A stretch of DNA of 32,148 bases from Thermoplasmata archaeon (GTDB lineage: Archaea; Thermoplasmatota; Thermoplasmata; Lutacidiplasmatales; UBA184), in assembly GCA_021791335.1 (NCBI GenBank), contig JAJYWS010000037.1:1-32148 (forward strand). The letters run 5' to 3'. Position numbers and translations under genes: made by a program. The notes beneath the pieces were generated by a model. The model was given only the letters and a program-made list of their open reading frames with translations. It searched no databases and was not told where the DNA came from. The stretch's first letter is position 1. Each line of letters begins with the position of its first letter. Below, one piece after another: positions 6,745-13,393 of the stretch.

Positions 6745-7264
6745 GCGCACCGAGGTGGAGGTCGATCCGGCGGCCCGGACCGTCACGATCGGGGGGCGGA
6801 GCTGGTCGTACGAGATCGCGGAGGACCGGGGCCTCCGCACCGAGCTCGAGATCGCCGGTGAACGGGTGATCGTCGAGGGATGGCCCGCGGGGCTGGAACG
6901 CCCGCCCGGCCCGTTGGCGGTCAACGGGGAGCGCTGGACCGCGACCGCGGAACCGGTCGCCGGGTCCGTCCCCGAGCCGACCGCGGCGGCGCCGCGGCCG
7001 GTCGAACCTCCGTCGCCCGCCGGGCCGTCCGCCGGCCCCTCGGAAGGCGAGCCGATCCTGCCCCCGATGCCCGGCCGCATCCTCGAGGTCCGGGTGAAGG
7101 CGGGCGACCGGGTCGAGGCCGGTACCCTCCTGCTGGTGCTGGAGGCGATGAAGATGCGCAACGAGATCGTGGCCCCCCGGGCGGGCCGGATCGCCTCGGT
7201 GCGGGTCGCCGCCGGGGCGTCGGTCCGGGCCCGGGAGCCGATGCTCTACCTCGCCTCCGAGTGA
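6716..7264 (+). CDS. Biotin carboxyl carrier protein (1.3S-like)
   Basis: The carrier shuttles carboxyl groups between active sites on a biotin attached to lysine. The biotinylation motif EAMKM is at the C terminus, with K146 36 residues from the end, the usual place, inside a typical biotinyl beta-barrel (ILPPMPGRILEVRVKAGDRV through LYLASE). A Pro/Ala/Ser-rich flexible linker (about residues 80-117) precedes it. The first 80 or so residues form a predicted beta-rich region (VDPAARTVTIGGRSWSYEI, VNGERW) that loosely resembles the BT domain linking carrier and carboxyltransferase in propionyl-CoA carboxylase; this resemblance is an inference. At 182 residues it is longer than the 123-residue propionibacterial 1.3S. 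Its 3' end overlaps the convergent gene by 19 bases. Confidence 0.93.
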   Translation: MRVVVVRGTERTEVEVDPAARTVTIGGRSWSYEIAEDRGLRTELEIAGERVIVEGWPAGLERPPGPLAVNGERWTATAEPVAGSVPEPTAAAPRPVEPPSPAGPSAGPSEGEPILPPMPGRILEVRVKAGDRVEAGTLLLVLEAMKMRNEIVAPRAGRIASVRVAAGASVRAREPMLYLASE

Positions 7265-7590
7265 TCGGGGGCCGGGTCGAGCCGGTCCGCCTCCTCGACC
7301 GGGTCGTAGTCGGGATCGGTCGGCTCGACCTCGGGGCCGGTCGCCGGCGGGGCGGGCGCCCGCGGTTCGACCCGGACCGTGGAGACCGGCCGCTCCGGCG
7401 GGACGTACGGGATCTGATGGAACTCCCAGAGGTAGGCGACGGCGACGCCGAGCGGCACGACGAGCGGGGCCAGGGCCCAGTCGCCGGGCAGGGTGCGGCT
7501 GCCGAGGTAGACGGCGGCGATGGCGAGGAGCCCGAGGATCGCGAGCATGCCGGTGAAGGGGATCCGGGTGAGCCCCGCCCGCCGGGTCAA
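7246..7590 (-). CDS. Small two-segment membrane protein, unknown function
   Basis: I do not recognise a family. The protein has two hydrophobic segments (MLAILGLLAIAAVYLGS and WALAPLVVPLGVAVAYLW) followed by a Pro- and Glu/Asp-rich soluble tail. Two starts are possible: a TTG at 7590 that overlaps the upstream stop (TTGA), giving 114 residues, or the ATG at 7548, giving 100 residues. I chose the coupled TTG because the basic residues it adds (TRRAGLTR) suit a positive-inside N terminus. It is the second gene of a two-gene unit with the zinc-ribbon protein and probably works with it in the membrane. It is convergent with the biotin carrier gene. Confidence 0.6.
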   Translation of the reverse strand: MTRRAGLTRIPFTGMLAILGLLAIAAVYLGSRTLPGDWALAPLVVPLGVAVAYLWEFHQIPYVPPERPVSTVRVEPRAPAPPATGPEVEPTDPDYDPVEEADRLDPAPDHSEAR

Positions 7591-7931
7591 TGGCCGGCCC
7601 CCCGGAAGGTCGGCACCGACCGGCCGCAGGCCGGGCAACTGGTCGCTCCGGGCGGGTAGGCGGTCCCGCACCAGATGCAGAACCCGAGGGGCGCGGCCTC
7701 CGCCGATCCCAGGGGGGCCCCCGGGCTCGAGAGGCCCGACGCGGGCCGGGGCGCCGCCGAGCCGATCCGGCCCGAGGTCCGCGGATGGTAGGCGAGGGCG
7801 AGGCTCACGAACATCCAGAGGAGGAGCCCGTAGAAGGCGATGGTCGAGAGGCTCGGCAGGAGGAAGTAGATCGCGAGGGCGGCCCCGAGGAGCACCAGAT
7901 TCACCAGGGTCAGCAGGAACCGGTACTGCAT
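7587..7931 (-). CDS. Membrane protein with C-terminal zinc ribbon
   Basis: The 114-residue protein has two predicted membrane helices (LLTLVNLVLLGAALAIYFLL and IAFYGLLLWMFVSLALAY), a linker rich in Ser/Gly/Ala/Pro, then a treble-clef/zinc-ribbon signature C-I-W-C-G-(x)9-C-P-A-C-G. Zinc ribbons with this spacing are common at the ends of archaeal membrane proteins and often mediate protein contacts; no specific function can be assigned. The ATG at 7931 has GGGAGGGAACGGGG just upstream on the minus strand as a ribosome-binding site. It is divergent from rtcB with about 107 bases between start codons. Confidence 0.72.
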   Translation of the reverse strand: MQYRFLLTLVNLVLLGAALAIYFLLPSLSTIAFYGLLLWMFVSLALAYHPRTSGRIGSAAPRPASGLSSPGAPLGSAEAAPLGFCIWCGTAYPPGATSCPACGRSVPTFRGAGH

Positions 7932-8009
7932 TCCCCGTTCCCTCCCCAGCGGTCAACGCGGGGCGGCTACTTGGTGTTTTGTACCGACCGGTGGCCCGTG
8001 CCCCAGCCT

Positions 8010-8016
8010 CTAATAG
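8010..8016 (+). promoter_or_regulatory. Candidate TATA box for rtcB
   Basis: CTAATAG lies in GC-rich surroundings with its centre 26 bases before the ATG at 8039. The spacing implies transcription starts at or next to the start codon. Confidence 0.5.
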
Positions 8017-8038
8017 GCCCGCCGGTTCGGCGCGGGCC

Positions 8039-9490
8039 ATGCCGCCCGTGCCCGAGCTCGTGGCCCGTGACGAGTTCACCTATGAGATCCCCCGGGACAC
8101 CGCCCGGGGGATGCGGGTGGCGGGGATCCTCTATTCGACCCCCGAGCTCCTCTCGGGGGTCCGCGACGACCCCTCGCTCGAGCAGCTCGCCAATGTCGCG
8201 ACGCTGCCGGGGATCGTCGGCGCCGCCTACGCGATGCCGGACATCCATTTCGGCTACGGGTTCCCGGTCGGCGGGGTCGCGGCCTTCGACCTCGACGACG
8301 GGGTCGTGAGCCCCGGCGGGATCGGCTACGACATCAACTGCGGGGTCCGTCTGCTCACGAGCCGCCTGGGCGTGGAGCAGGTACGGGCCCGGCTTTCGCC
8401 GCTCCTCGACCAGCTCTTCCGGGCGGTGCCGTCGGGGGTCGGCTCGAAGGGCGGCCACCCGGTCTCCGCCTCCGAGATCGACGAGGTGCTCGCAGGGGGG
8501 GCCCATTGGGCCGTCGAGCGGGGGCTCGGGGTGGCGGACGATCTCCGGTGCCAGGAGGAGGGCGGCCGGATGGCCACGGCGGCGCCCGGGGAGGTCGGCG
8601 AGAGCGCCCGCAAGCGCGGGCTCCGGCAGCTCGGGACCCTCGGGAGCGGCAACCATTTCCTCGAGCTTCAGGCCGTCGACGAGGTCTACGAGCCCGGCCT
8701 GGCCCGGGCGCTCGGGCTCACCCCCGGCTCGGTCGCGGTGATGCTCCACACCGGTTCGCGCGGACTCGGCCACCAGGTCGCGACCGACTTCATCCAGCGG
8801 ATGGACGAGCGGCTCCACCGGGAGGGTACGGTGCTGGTCGACCGGCAGCTCTCCTGCGCCCCGATCGGCTCGGACGACGGCGCCGCCTACCTGGGCGCGA
8901 TGGCGGCGGCCGCCAACTTTGCCTGGGCGAACCGGCAGGCGATCACCCACGGGGTCCGGACCGCCTTCGAGTCGGTCTTCTCCACCCCCTGGAGGGATCT
9001 GGGCCTCGAGGTCGCCTACGACATCAGCCACAACATGGCGAAGGTCGAATCCCACGCGACACCGGCGGGGGAGCGCCGCCTCCTGGTCCACCGCAAGGGG
9101 GCGACCCGGGCCTTCCCGGCGGGCCGGCCCGAGGTGCCGGAGCCGTACCGCCCGTTCGGCCAGCCGGTGCTGATCCCCGGCGACATGGGGACCGCCAGCT
9201 ACGTGCTGAGCGGGCTCCCGTCCGCCCTCGGCCGGTCGTTCGGCTCCTCCTGCCATGGGGCGGGACGCCGGATGAGCCGGCACGCCGCGGTCCGTTCGTT
9301 CCGGTTCGACCAGGTGACCCGGGAGCTCGGCGAGCGGGGGATCCTCGTCCGTTCGGCGAGCCGGGAGGGGGTCACCGAGGAGGCGCCCGGCGCCTACAAG
9401 AGCGTCGACCAGGTGGTCCGGGCCGCCGAGGGGGCCGGGCTGACCCGCCGGGTGGCCCGGCTGCGGCCGCTCGGCGTCGTCAAGGGCTGA
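8039..9490 (+). CDS. rtcB: RNA-splicing ligase RtcB
   Basis: RtcB joins a 2',3'-cyclic phosphate or 3'-phosphate RNA end to a 5'-OH end using GTP and Mn2+; in archaea it ligates tRNA exons after intron removal. The 483-residue protein is full length without intein. Motifs in order: GGIGYDINCGVRLL (metal Asp and Cys), LGTLGSGNHFLELQ, HTGSRGLGHQ, ISHNMAKVE, LVHRKGATRAFPAG, PGDMGTASYVL and SSCHGAGRRMSR, whose His (about residue 406) is the guanylated nucleophile. The ATG start is backed by a TATA box at -26. The window also holds an intron-containing tRNA-Leu (19594-19710), a likely kind of substrate. Confidence 0.97.
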   Translation: MPPVPELVARDEFTYEIPRDTARGMRVAGILYSTPELLSGVRDDPSLEQLANVATLPGIVGAAYAMPDIHFGYGFPVGGVAAFDLDDGVVSPGGIGYDINCGVRLLTSRLGVEQVRARLSPLLDQLFRAVPSGVGSKGGHPVSASEIDEVLAGGAHWAVERGLGVADDLRCQEEGGRMATAAPGEVGESARKRGLRQLGTLGSGNHFLELQAVDEVYEPGLARALGLTPGSVAVMLHTGSRGLGHQVATDFIQRMDERLHREGTVLVDRQLSCAPIGSDDGAAYLGAMAAAANFAWANRQAITHGVRTAFESVFSTPWRDLGLEVAYDISHNMAKVESHATPAGERRLLVHRKGATRAFPAGRPEVPEPYRPFGQPVLIPGDMGTASYVLSGLPSALGRSFGSSCHGAGRRMSRHAAVRSFRFDQVTRELGERGILVRSASREGVTEEAPGAYKSVDQVVRAAEGAGLTRRVARLRPLGVVKG

Positions 9491-9571
9491 GCCGCCCGGC
9501 GGGCGGGCGCGCGGGGGACCTCTTGGGCGTCGGCCAGCGCCCTCGTCCCTCACCGGGTGGCAAAGCGCCAT

Positions 9572-10945
9572 ATGGGCCGCTCCGGTCCGACCGGGGGAGC
9601 GGCGGGAGTGTTCGCCATCAACGGCTATCTCATCCTCGTCCTGGTCGTCGCCGCCTACGGGCTCGCGGTCTACGGGCTCTACCGCGCCGGCTTCATCGGG
9701 GCCGACCGGAGCCTTTCGCTCCTCGGACCGGCGCTGATGATCAAGACCCGCCGGGGTCGGGCCGCCCTCGACCGTTGGGGACGGTTCCGGCGGTTCTGGA
9801 GCGCCGCGGGGGATTTCGGGATCCTCCTCGCCGCCGTCTCGATGGTGGCGATGATCGGGCTCCTCCTCCTCGACGCCTACGTCTCCCTGTCGCTCTCCGC
9901 CGCCCAGGCGCCGACCCCCCAGGAGGCGCTCGGCCTCCCCGGGATCAACCCGATCATCCCGATCGGCTACGGCATCGTCGCGCTGGTGGTGGGGATCGTC
10001 CTCCACGAGCTCATGCACGGCGTGCTCGCCCGCTCCCAGAAGGTCGGGGTGAAGAGCCTCGGGATCCTCTGGTGCGTCGTCCCGATCGGGGCGTTCGTCG
10101 AGCAGGACGATGAGGAGATGCAGCGGGCCTCCCGGCGCTCGCGCGACCGGATCGCGGCCGCGGGCATCCTCGCGAACTTCGTCCTCGCCGCCGTCTTCTT
10201 CCTCCTCCTCGCGGCGCTCCTCAACGGCGGGATCGCGCCGAATGCCCCGGGGGTGGGCGTCGTCCAGGTGGTCGCCCACTCCCCGGCCGCGAACGCCTCG
10301 CTCGCCCCCGGGGACATCATCACGGCCGTCAACGGGACCCCGATCACCTCGACCCTCGAGTTCGAGAACCTGCTCGCCGCCTCTTACCCCCACGAGGTCG
10401 TGACGGTGGGGTTCTATTCGAACGCCGCCGGCCGGGTCGTGACCGAGCGGGTGCCGCTCGCCCAGAACCCGACCAACGCGACCCGGGGCTTCCTCGGGGT
10501 CGCCGTGAACTACCTGACGCCGGCCCAGCTCAAGGCGACGCTGGTGAGCCCGCTCACGAGCGCGGCGACGCCCGAGGCCGGCCTCGTCAACTGGCTGGTC
10601 CTGCCGCTCGCGACCCTGGAGCCGGTCGCGGCGCCCACGACCGGATTCTTCCACCTCACGGGGATCTGGGCCTCCACCGATCCGGGGAGCTTCTGGATCG
10701 GGGCCAACCTCCTCTACTGGCTGAGCTGGATGAACCTCCTCCTGGGCGCCTCGAACGCGCTCCCGTTGATCCCCCTGGACGGCGGCCTCCTCGTCCGGGA
10801 CTACGCGGCGGCGCTCATGGGCCGGCTGCGGAAGGGGTGGAGCACCGCCCGGCTCGACGACTTCGGGGGCCGGGTCGCCGTCACCGCCTCCCTGGTCGTC
10901 GTCCTTTTGATCGTATGGCAGTTCATCGTGCCCCGTCTGGGATAG
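9572..10945 (+). CDS. Site-2-type membrane zinc metalloprotease (M50) with PDZ domain
   Basis: This is a predicted intramembrane protease. The zinc motif HELMH (first His at residue 145) sits in a membrane helix, and the third ligand motif IPLDGG is near the C terminus. Several other membrane helices are present, including one at the N terminus (YLILVLVVAAYGLAVYGLY) and one at the C terminus (VAVTASLVVVLLIVWQFIV). Between the two halves is a PDZ-like domain (VVQVVAHSPAANASLAPGDIITAVNG). Such proteases cut transmembrane segments of signalling or pre-cleaved membrane proteins; the target is unknown. The start is uncertain: GTG 9557, ATG 9572 and a GTG near 9609 are all possible. The gene's 3' end overlaps priL by 31 bases. 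Confidence 0.88.
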   Translation: MGRSGPTGGAAGVFAINGYLILVLVVAAYGLAVYGLYRAGFIGADRSLSLLGPALMIKTRRGRAALDRWGRFRRFWSAAGDFGILLAAVSMVAMIGLLLLDAYVSLSLSAAQAPTPQEALGLPGINPIIPIGYGIVALVVGIVLHELMHGVLARSQKVGVKSLGILWCVVPIGAFVEQDDEEMQRASRRSRDRIAAAGILANFVLAAVFFLLLAALLNGGIAPNAPGVGVVQVVAHSPAANASLAPGDIITAVNGTPITSTLEFENLLAASYPHEVVTVGFYSNAAGRVVTERVPLAQNPTNATRGFLGVAVNYLTPAQLKATLVSPLTSAATPEAGLVNWLVLPLATLEPVAAPTTGFFHLTGIWASTDPGSFWIGANLLYWLSWMNLLLGASNALPLIPLDGGLLVRDYAAALMGRLRKGWSTARLDDFGGRVAVTASLVVVLLIVWQFIVPRLG

Positions 10946-12066
10946 ACGAACGGACGCTCTTCGCCGCGTACCCGTTCCTGCCGGGCGCCGCGGCGCTCGC
11001 CGCGGGCCTCGGCGCCTCGGTCGGGGAGCTGCTCCGGGATCCCGCCTTCGAACGCTGCCGGCTGGTGGGCCGGGCCCGGATCCGGGCCGCGGCCGGCGAT
11101 CCCCGGGGGGCCACCGCGATCGAGGAGCTCGACCATGCGGCCGAGGCGGAGCGATTCCTCTCGTTCCTCTTCGCGCGCTACGTGCTCAGCACCTTCGCCC
11201 ACCCGGCGGCCCGCCGCCGCTGGGCGGTCGCGGAGTCCAAACGGGCGAGCGGCCGGCTGGAACACGCCGGGGCGCCCGAGATCGCCGAGGTCGGCCGGCG
11301 GCTCGGATTCGGCTACGAGACGGTCGGCCGGGAGATCGAGATGCCGCTCGACGCCTACCTCCACCTCGCGACCCCGATCCGGGAGGCGGAGTTCCGGCTC
11401 GCCCGCCAGCGGCTTCGGCGCGGCACCGTCCGGGTCGATCCGGCCCGGGGCGCCCGGCTCCTGGAGGAGGGGATCCGACGCACCCTCGCCGAGCCGGTCC
11501 GGCTCGACACCGCGATCGTCGAGGCGATCCGGACGTCGGAGGCGGAGCTCGAACGCGAGCTCCGGGAACGGATCCCGCTCCCCTCGGCGGCCCCCGCGGC
11601 CGGCCGGGGGCCGATCCGCATGGACTGGTTCCCTCCCTGCCTCAGGAAGATGCGCCGGACCCTCGAGGCCGGCGAGAATCTCTCCCACGCCGGACGGTTC
11701 GCCCTGGCGGCGTTCCTGCACCGGGTCGGGGCCGACCGGGAAACGATCGTCGATGCGTTCCGGGGGGCGCCCGACTTCGACGAGTCGATCACCCGCTACC
11801 AGGTCGAGCACATCACCCAGCACGGGGGCGGGGAGGGGTACCGGCCCCCCGAGTGCGCCACCCTGAGGAGCCATGGGCTCTGCGTGCGCGACGGGGATCC
11901 GACGGCGGCCGCGCCCGAGGACCGGCAGCGGGACGATCGGTGCTTTGACGAACGGCTCCAGCATCCGCTCCAGTACTACCGGAACCGGGGCGGCCGGGAG
12001 CGGCCGACGGAGCCGGCGCCTACGGAGCCGGGGGAAGGCTCCGGTACGTCCGGACGGCCCGGCTGA
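10915..12066 (+). CDS. priL: DNA primase large subunit
   Basis: PriL pairs with the catalytic PriS to make RNA primers for replication. The 383-residue protein has an alpha-helical N-terminal half and a C-terminal iron-sulfur region with the four expected cysteines C242 (MDWFPPCLRKM), C314 (PPECATLRSHG), C323 (GLCV) and C343 (DDRCF), followed by QHPLQYY, a standard motif of the family. Length fits archaeal PriL. The ATG at 10915 lies inside the end of the protease gene, implying coupling. The last 15 or so residues are low-complexity and overlap the 3' end of the convergent CDP-alcohol phosphotransferase gene by 47 bases. PriS is not in the window. Confidence 0.92.
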   Translation: MAVHRAPSGIDERTLFAAYPFLPGAAALAAGLGASVGELLRDPAFERCRLVGRARIRAAAGDPRGATAIEELDHAAEAERFLSFLFARYVLSTFAHPAARRRWAVAESKRASGRLEHAGAPEIAEVGRRLGFGYETVGREIEMPLDAYLHLATPIREAEFRLARQRLRRGTVRVDPARGARLLEEGIRRTLAEPVRLDTAIVEAIRTSEAELERELRERIPLPSAAPAAGRGPIRMDWFPPCLRKMRRTLEAGENLSHAGRFALAAFLHRVGADRETIVDAFRGAPDFDESITRYQVEHITQHGGGEGYRPPECATLRSHGLCVRDGDPTAAAPEDRQRDDRCFDERLQHPLQYYRNRGGRERPTEPAPTEPGEGSGTSGRPG

Positions 12067-12682
12067 GCGCGGTCCACTGGCTCGTCACCACCAGGAGCGC
12101 CAGCGCGACGTCGAGGACGGTGAAGTGGACCCCGAAGGCGGCGAACCGCTCCCAGGGCCGTGTGGGGGCCCAGGGCCAGGGGAGCGACCAGTCGAACTCG
12201 AGGAAGGCGGCGACCGCGAGGATCACGAGGCGATCGGCGCGTCCCACGAGCCCGCCGTACATCCGGCCCTGCCCCACCGCCTGGGCCTGGGTCCCCATGT
12301 AGCTCGTGAGCAGCAGGCTCACGAGCGCCAGCAGGGCGAGGGCGGGATCAGCGAAACCGGACAGCGCGATCCCCACCAGGAGGAACAGGTCCGCGTACCG
12401 GTCGAGGACATGGTCCAAAAAATCCCCCCGCAGCGAGGCGCGCCCGGTCTGGCGGGCGACCTCCCCGTCAAGCGCGTCCCAGAATCCCGAGAGGATCACC
12501 AGGGCTGAGACCCCCAGGAACAACACCGGGGTGGTCCAGCGAACGGCGGCGGCCAGCCCTCCGGCCAACGCCGCGGTCGCCACGGCGAGGAGGCTCAGGC
12601 TCGAGGGCTTCCAGCCGAGGAACGGCGCCGCGGCCCGCCGAAGCCAGGGGAGCGCAGTGCCCCGGTACCGGTTGAGCGTCAC
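12020..12682 (-). CDS. CDP-alcohol phosphotransferase (archaetidylinositol-phosphate synthase-like)
   Basis: This integral membrane enzyme transfers an alcohol phosphate onto a CDP-linked lipid, building polar head groups of archaeal ether lipids. The family signature D-x2-DG-x2-AR-x8-G-x3-D-x3-D is complete: D69, D72, G73, A76, R77, G86, D90 and D94. About five to six hydrophobic segments span 220 residues, which is normal. The archaeal homologue closest in layout makes archaetidylinositol phosphate, but the head group cannot be read from the sequence. The GTG start at 12682 overlaps the upstream adenylate kinase stop (GTGA), so the two genes are coupled, as is common for this pair in euryarchaea. 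Confidence 0.88.
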   Translation of the reverse strand: MTLNRYRGTALPWLRRAAAPFLGWKPSSLSLLAVATAALAGGLAAAVRWTTPVLFLGVSALVILSGFWDALDGEVARQTGRASLRGDFLDHVLDRYADLFLLVGIALSGFADPALALLALVSLLLTSYMGTQAQAVGQGRMYGGLVGRADRLVILAVAAFLEFDWSLPWPWAPTRPWERFAAFGVHFTVLDVALALLVVTSQWTALSRAVRTYRSLPPAP

Positions 12683-13233
12683 GGGGCCGACCCCCGACTC
12701 CAGCCGGGCAGCGCCTGGGTGACCCAGGGGTCGCTCAGCCAGTCGATCCGGCCGTAGCGGGGAGGCGGCCGCTCCTCAAGGAGGCGTCGCACGGCCCGGG
12801 CGACGTCGGGGACCGACCGACCGGTCGTGTCCAGCTCCCAGACCCGGAGCCCGGGTCGGAGCGCCTCCCGGGTGATGACCCCCAGCGCTTCGGCCGCGGC
12901 ATTCTCTTCCCGGAGCCGCCGGCCGAGCGGCCGAGCCGCATGCTCCAGCCGAGCCAGGAGCTCTCGAGGATGGCACCGCAGCACGATCGCGGCCCGGACC
13001 GGAAGCAGGTGGGCCAGGTGGCCCACCCACAGCGGCTCGACGGGGCCGTTCGAACGCAGCCCCCGGCGCAGTCGGGCGATATCGACGCACCATCCCCGGG
13101 CAAGTGCCGTTGCAGCGCCGAACCTATCGGCCAGCGGCCCGACCTCGATGGAGGGGGGCTGCCCGTCCAGCTCGAGGGCCACCCGGCTCTTGCCGGAGCC
13201 CGGGGTCCCCGTGAGCGCCACATGCCAGGTCAT
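12679..13233 (-). CDS. Fap7/AK6-type adenylate kinase
   Basis: A P-loop NMP kinase of the archaeal adenylate kinase/Fap7 group, which interconverts adenine nucleotides and, in studied homologues, helps final maturation of the small ribosomal subunit through uS11. The P-loop GTPGSGKS is at residues 9-16 of the 184-residue product. Other family marks are the hydrophobic beta strand AAIVLRCHPRELLARL (NMP/LID boundary) and RVWELDTTGRSVPDVARAV near the C terminus. ATG 13233 is preferred over GTG 13257 because a TATA-like box (13261-13268) lies about 30 bases upstream and would overlap the GTG start. It leads a two-gene unit with the lipid phosphotransferase. Confidence 0.88.
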   Translation of the reverse strand: MTWHVALTGTPGSGKSRVALELDGQPPSIEVGPLADRFGAATALARGWCVDIARLRRGLRSNGPVEPLWVGHLAHLLPVRAAIVLRCHPRELLARLEHAARPLGRRLREENAAAEALGVITREALRPGLRVWELDTTGRSVPDVARAVRRLLEERPPPRYGRIDWLSDPWVTQALPGWSRGSAP

Positions 13234-13260
13234 ATCCGCAGGCCCGCGCTCCCCCAAGAC

Positions 13261-13268
13261 ACTATAAG
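13261..13268 (-). promoter_or_regulatory. Candidate TATA box for the adenylate kinase gene
   Basis: On the minus strand this reads CTTATAGT, about 30 bases before the ATG at 13233, placing the transcription start within a few bases of the start codon. Confidence 0.5.
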
Positions 13269-13362
13269 CCCTTCGTGGGGTTATACTGCTGCTAACGACG
13301 CCCGCCTATCGGTGGAAGGCTGGACTTTGCGTGCGGAACCGTGACACCGAACGGGCGAAAAG

Positions 13363-13369
13363 CCTAAAA
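13363..13369 (+). promoter_or_regulatory. Candidate TATA-like box for the thermopsin gene
   Basis: CTAAAAA in a GC-rich context, 28 bases before the chosen ATG at 13394. A GGAG ribosome-binding site lies at 13385-13388. A second AT-rich element (GGTTATAC, about 13279-13286) is an alternative promoter with a leader of roughly 85 bases. Confidence 0.35.
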
Positions 13370-13393
13370 AGGGGGCCTCTCATGGGAGCGGCC

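Noticed and set aside
3073-7161. A 1362-residue open frame on the minus strand opposite the transcarboxylase operon
   Set aside because: Long antisense frames are expected at this GC content. The product is Arg/Gly/Asp-rich low-complexity sequence without any family motif, while the plus strand encodes clear enzymes.
8039-9490. Intein in RtcB
   Set aside because: The protein is 483 residues with uninterrupted motifs; no splicing-domain sequence is present.
7967-10654. An 895-residue open frame opposite rtcB and the M50 protease
   Set aside because: Same compositional artefact; the opposite strand carries full-length RtcB and protease motifs.
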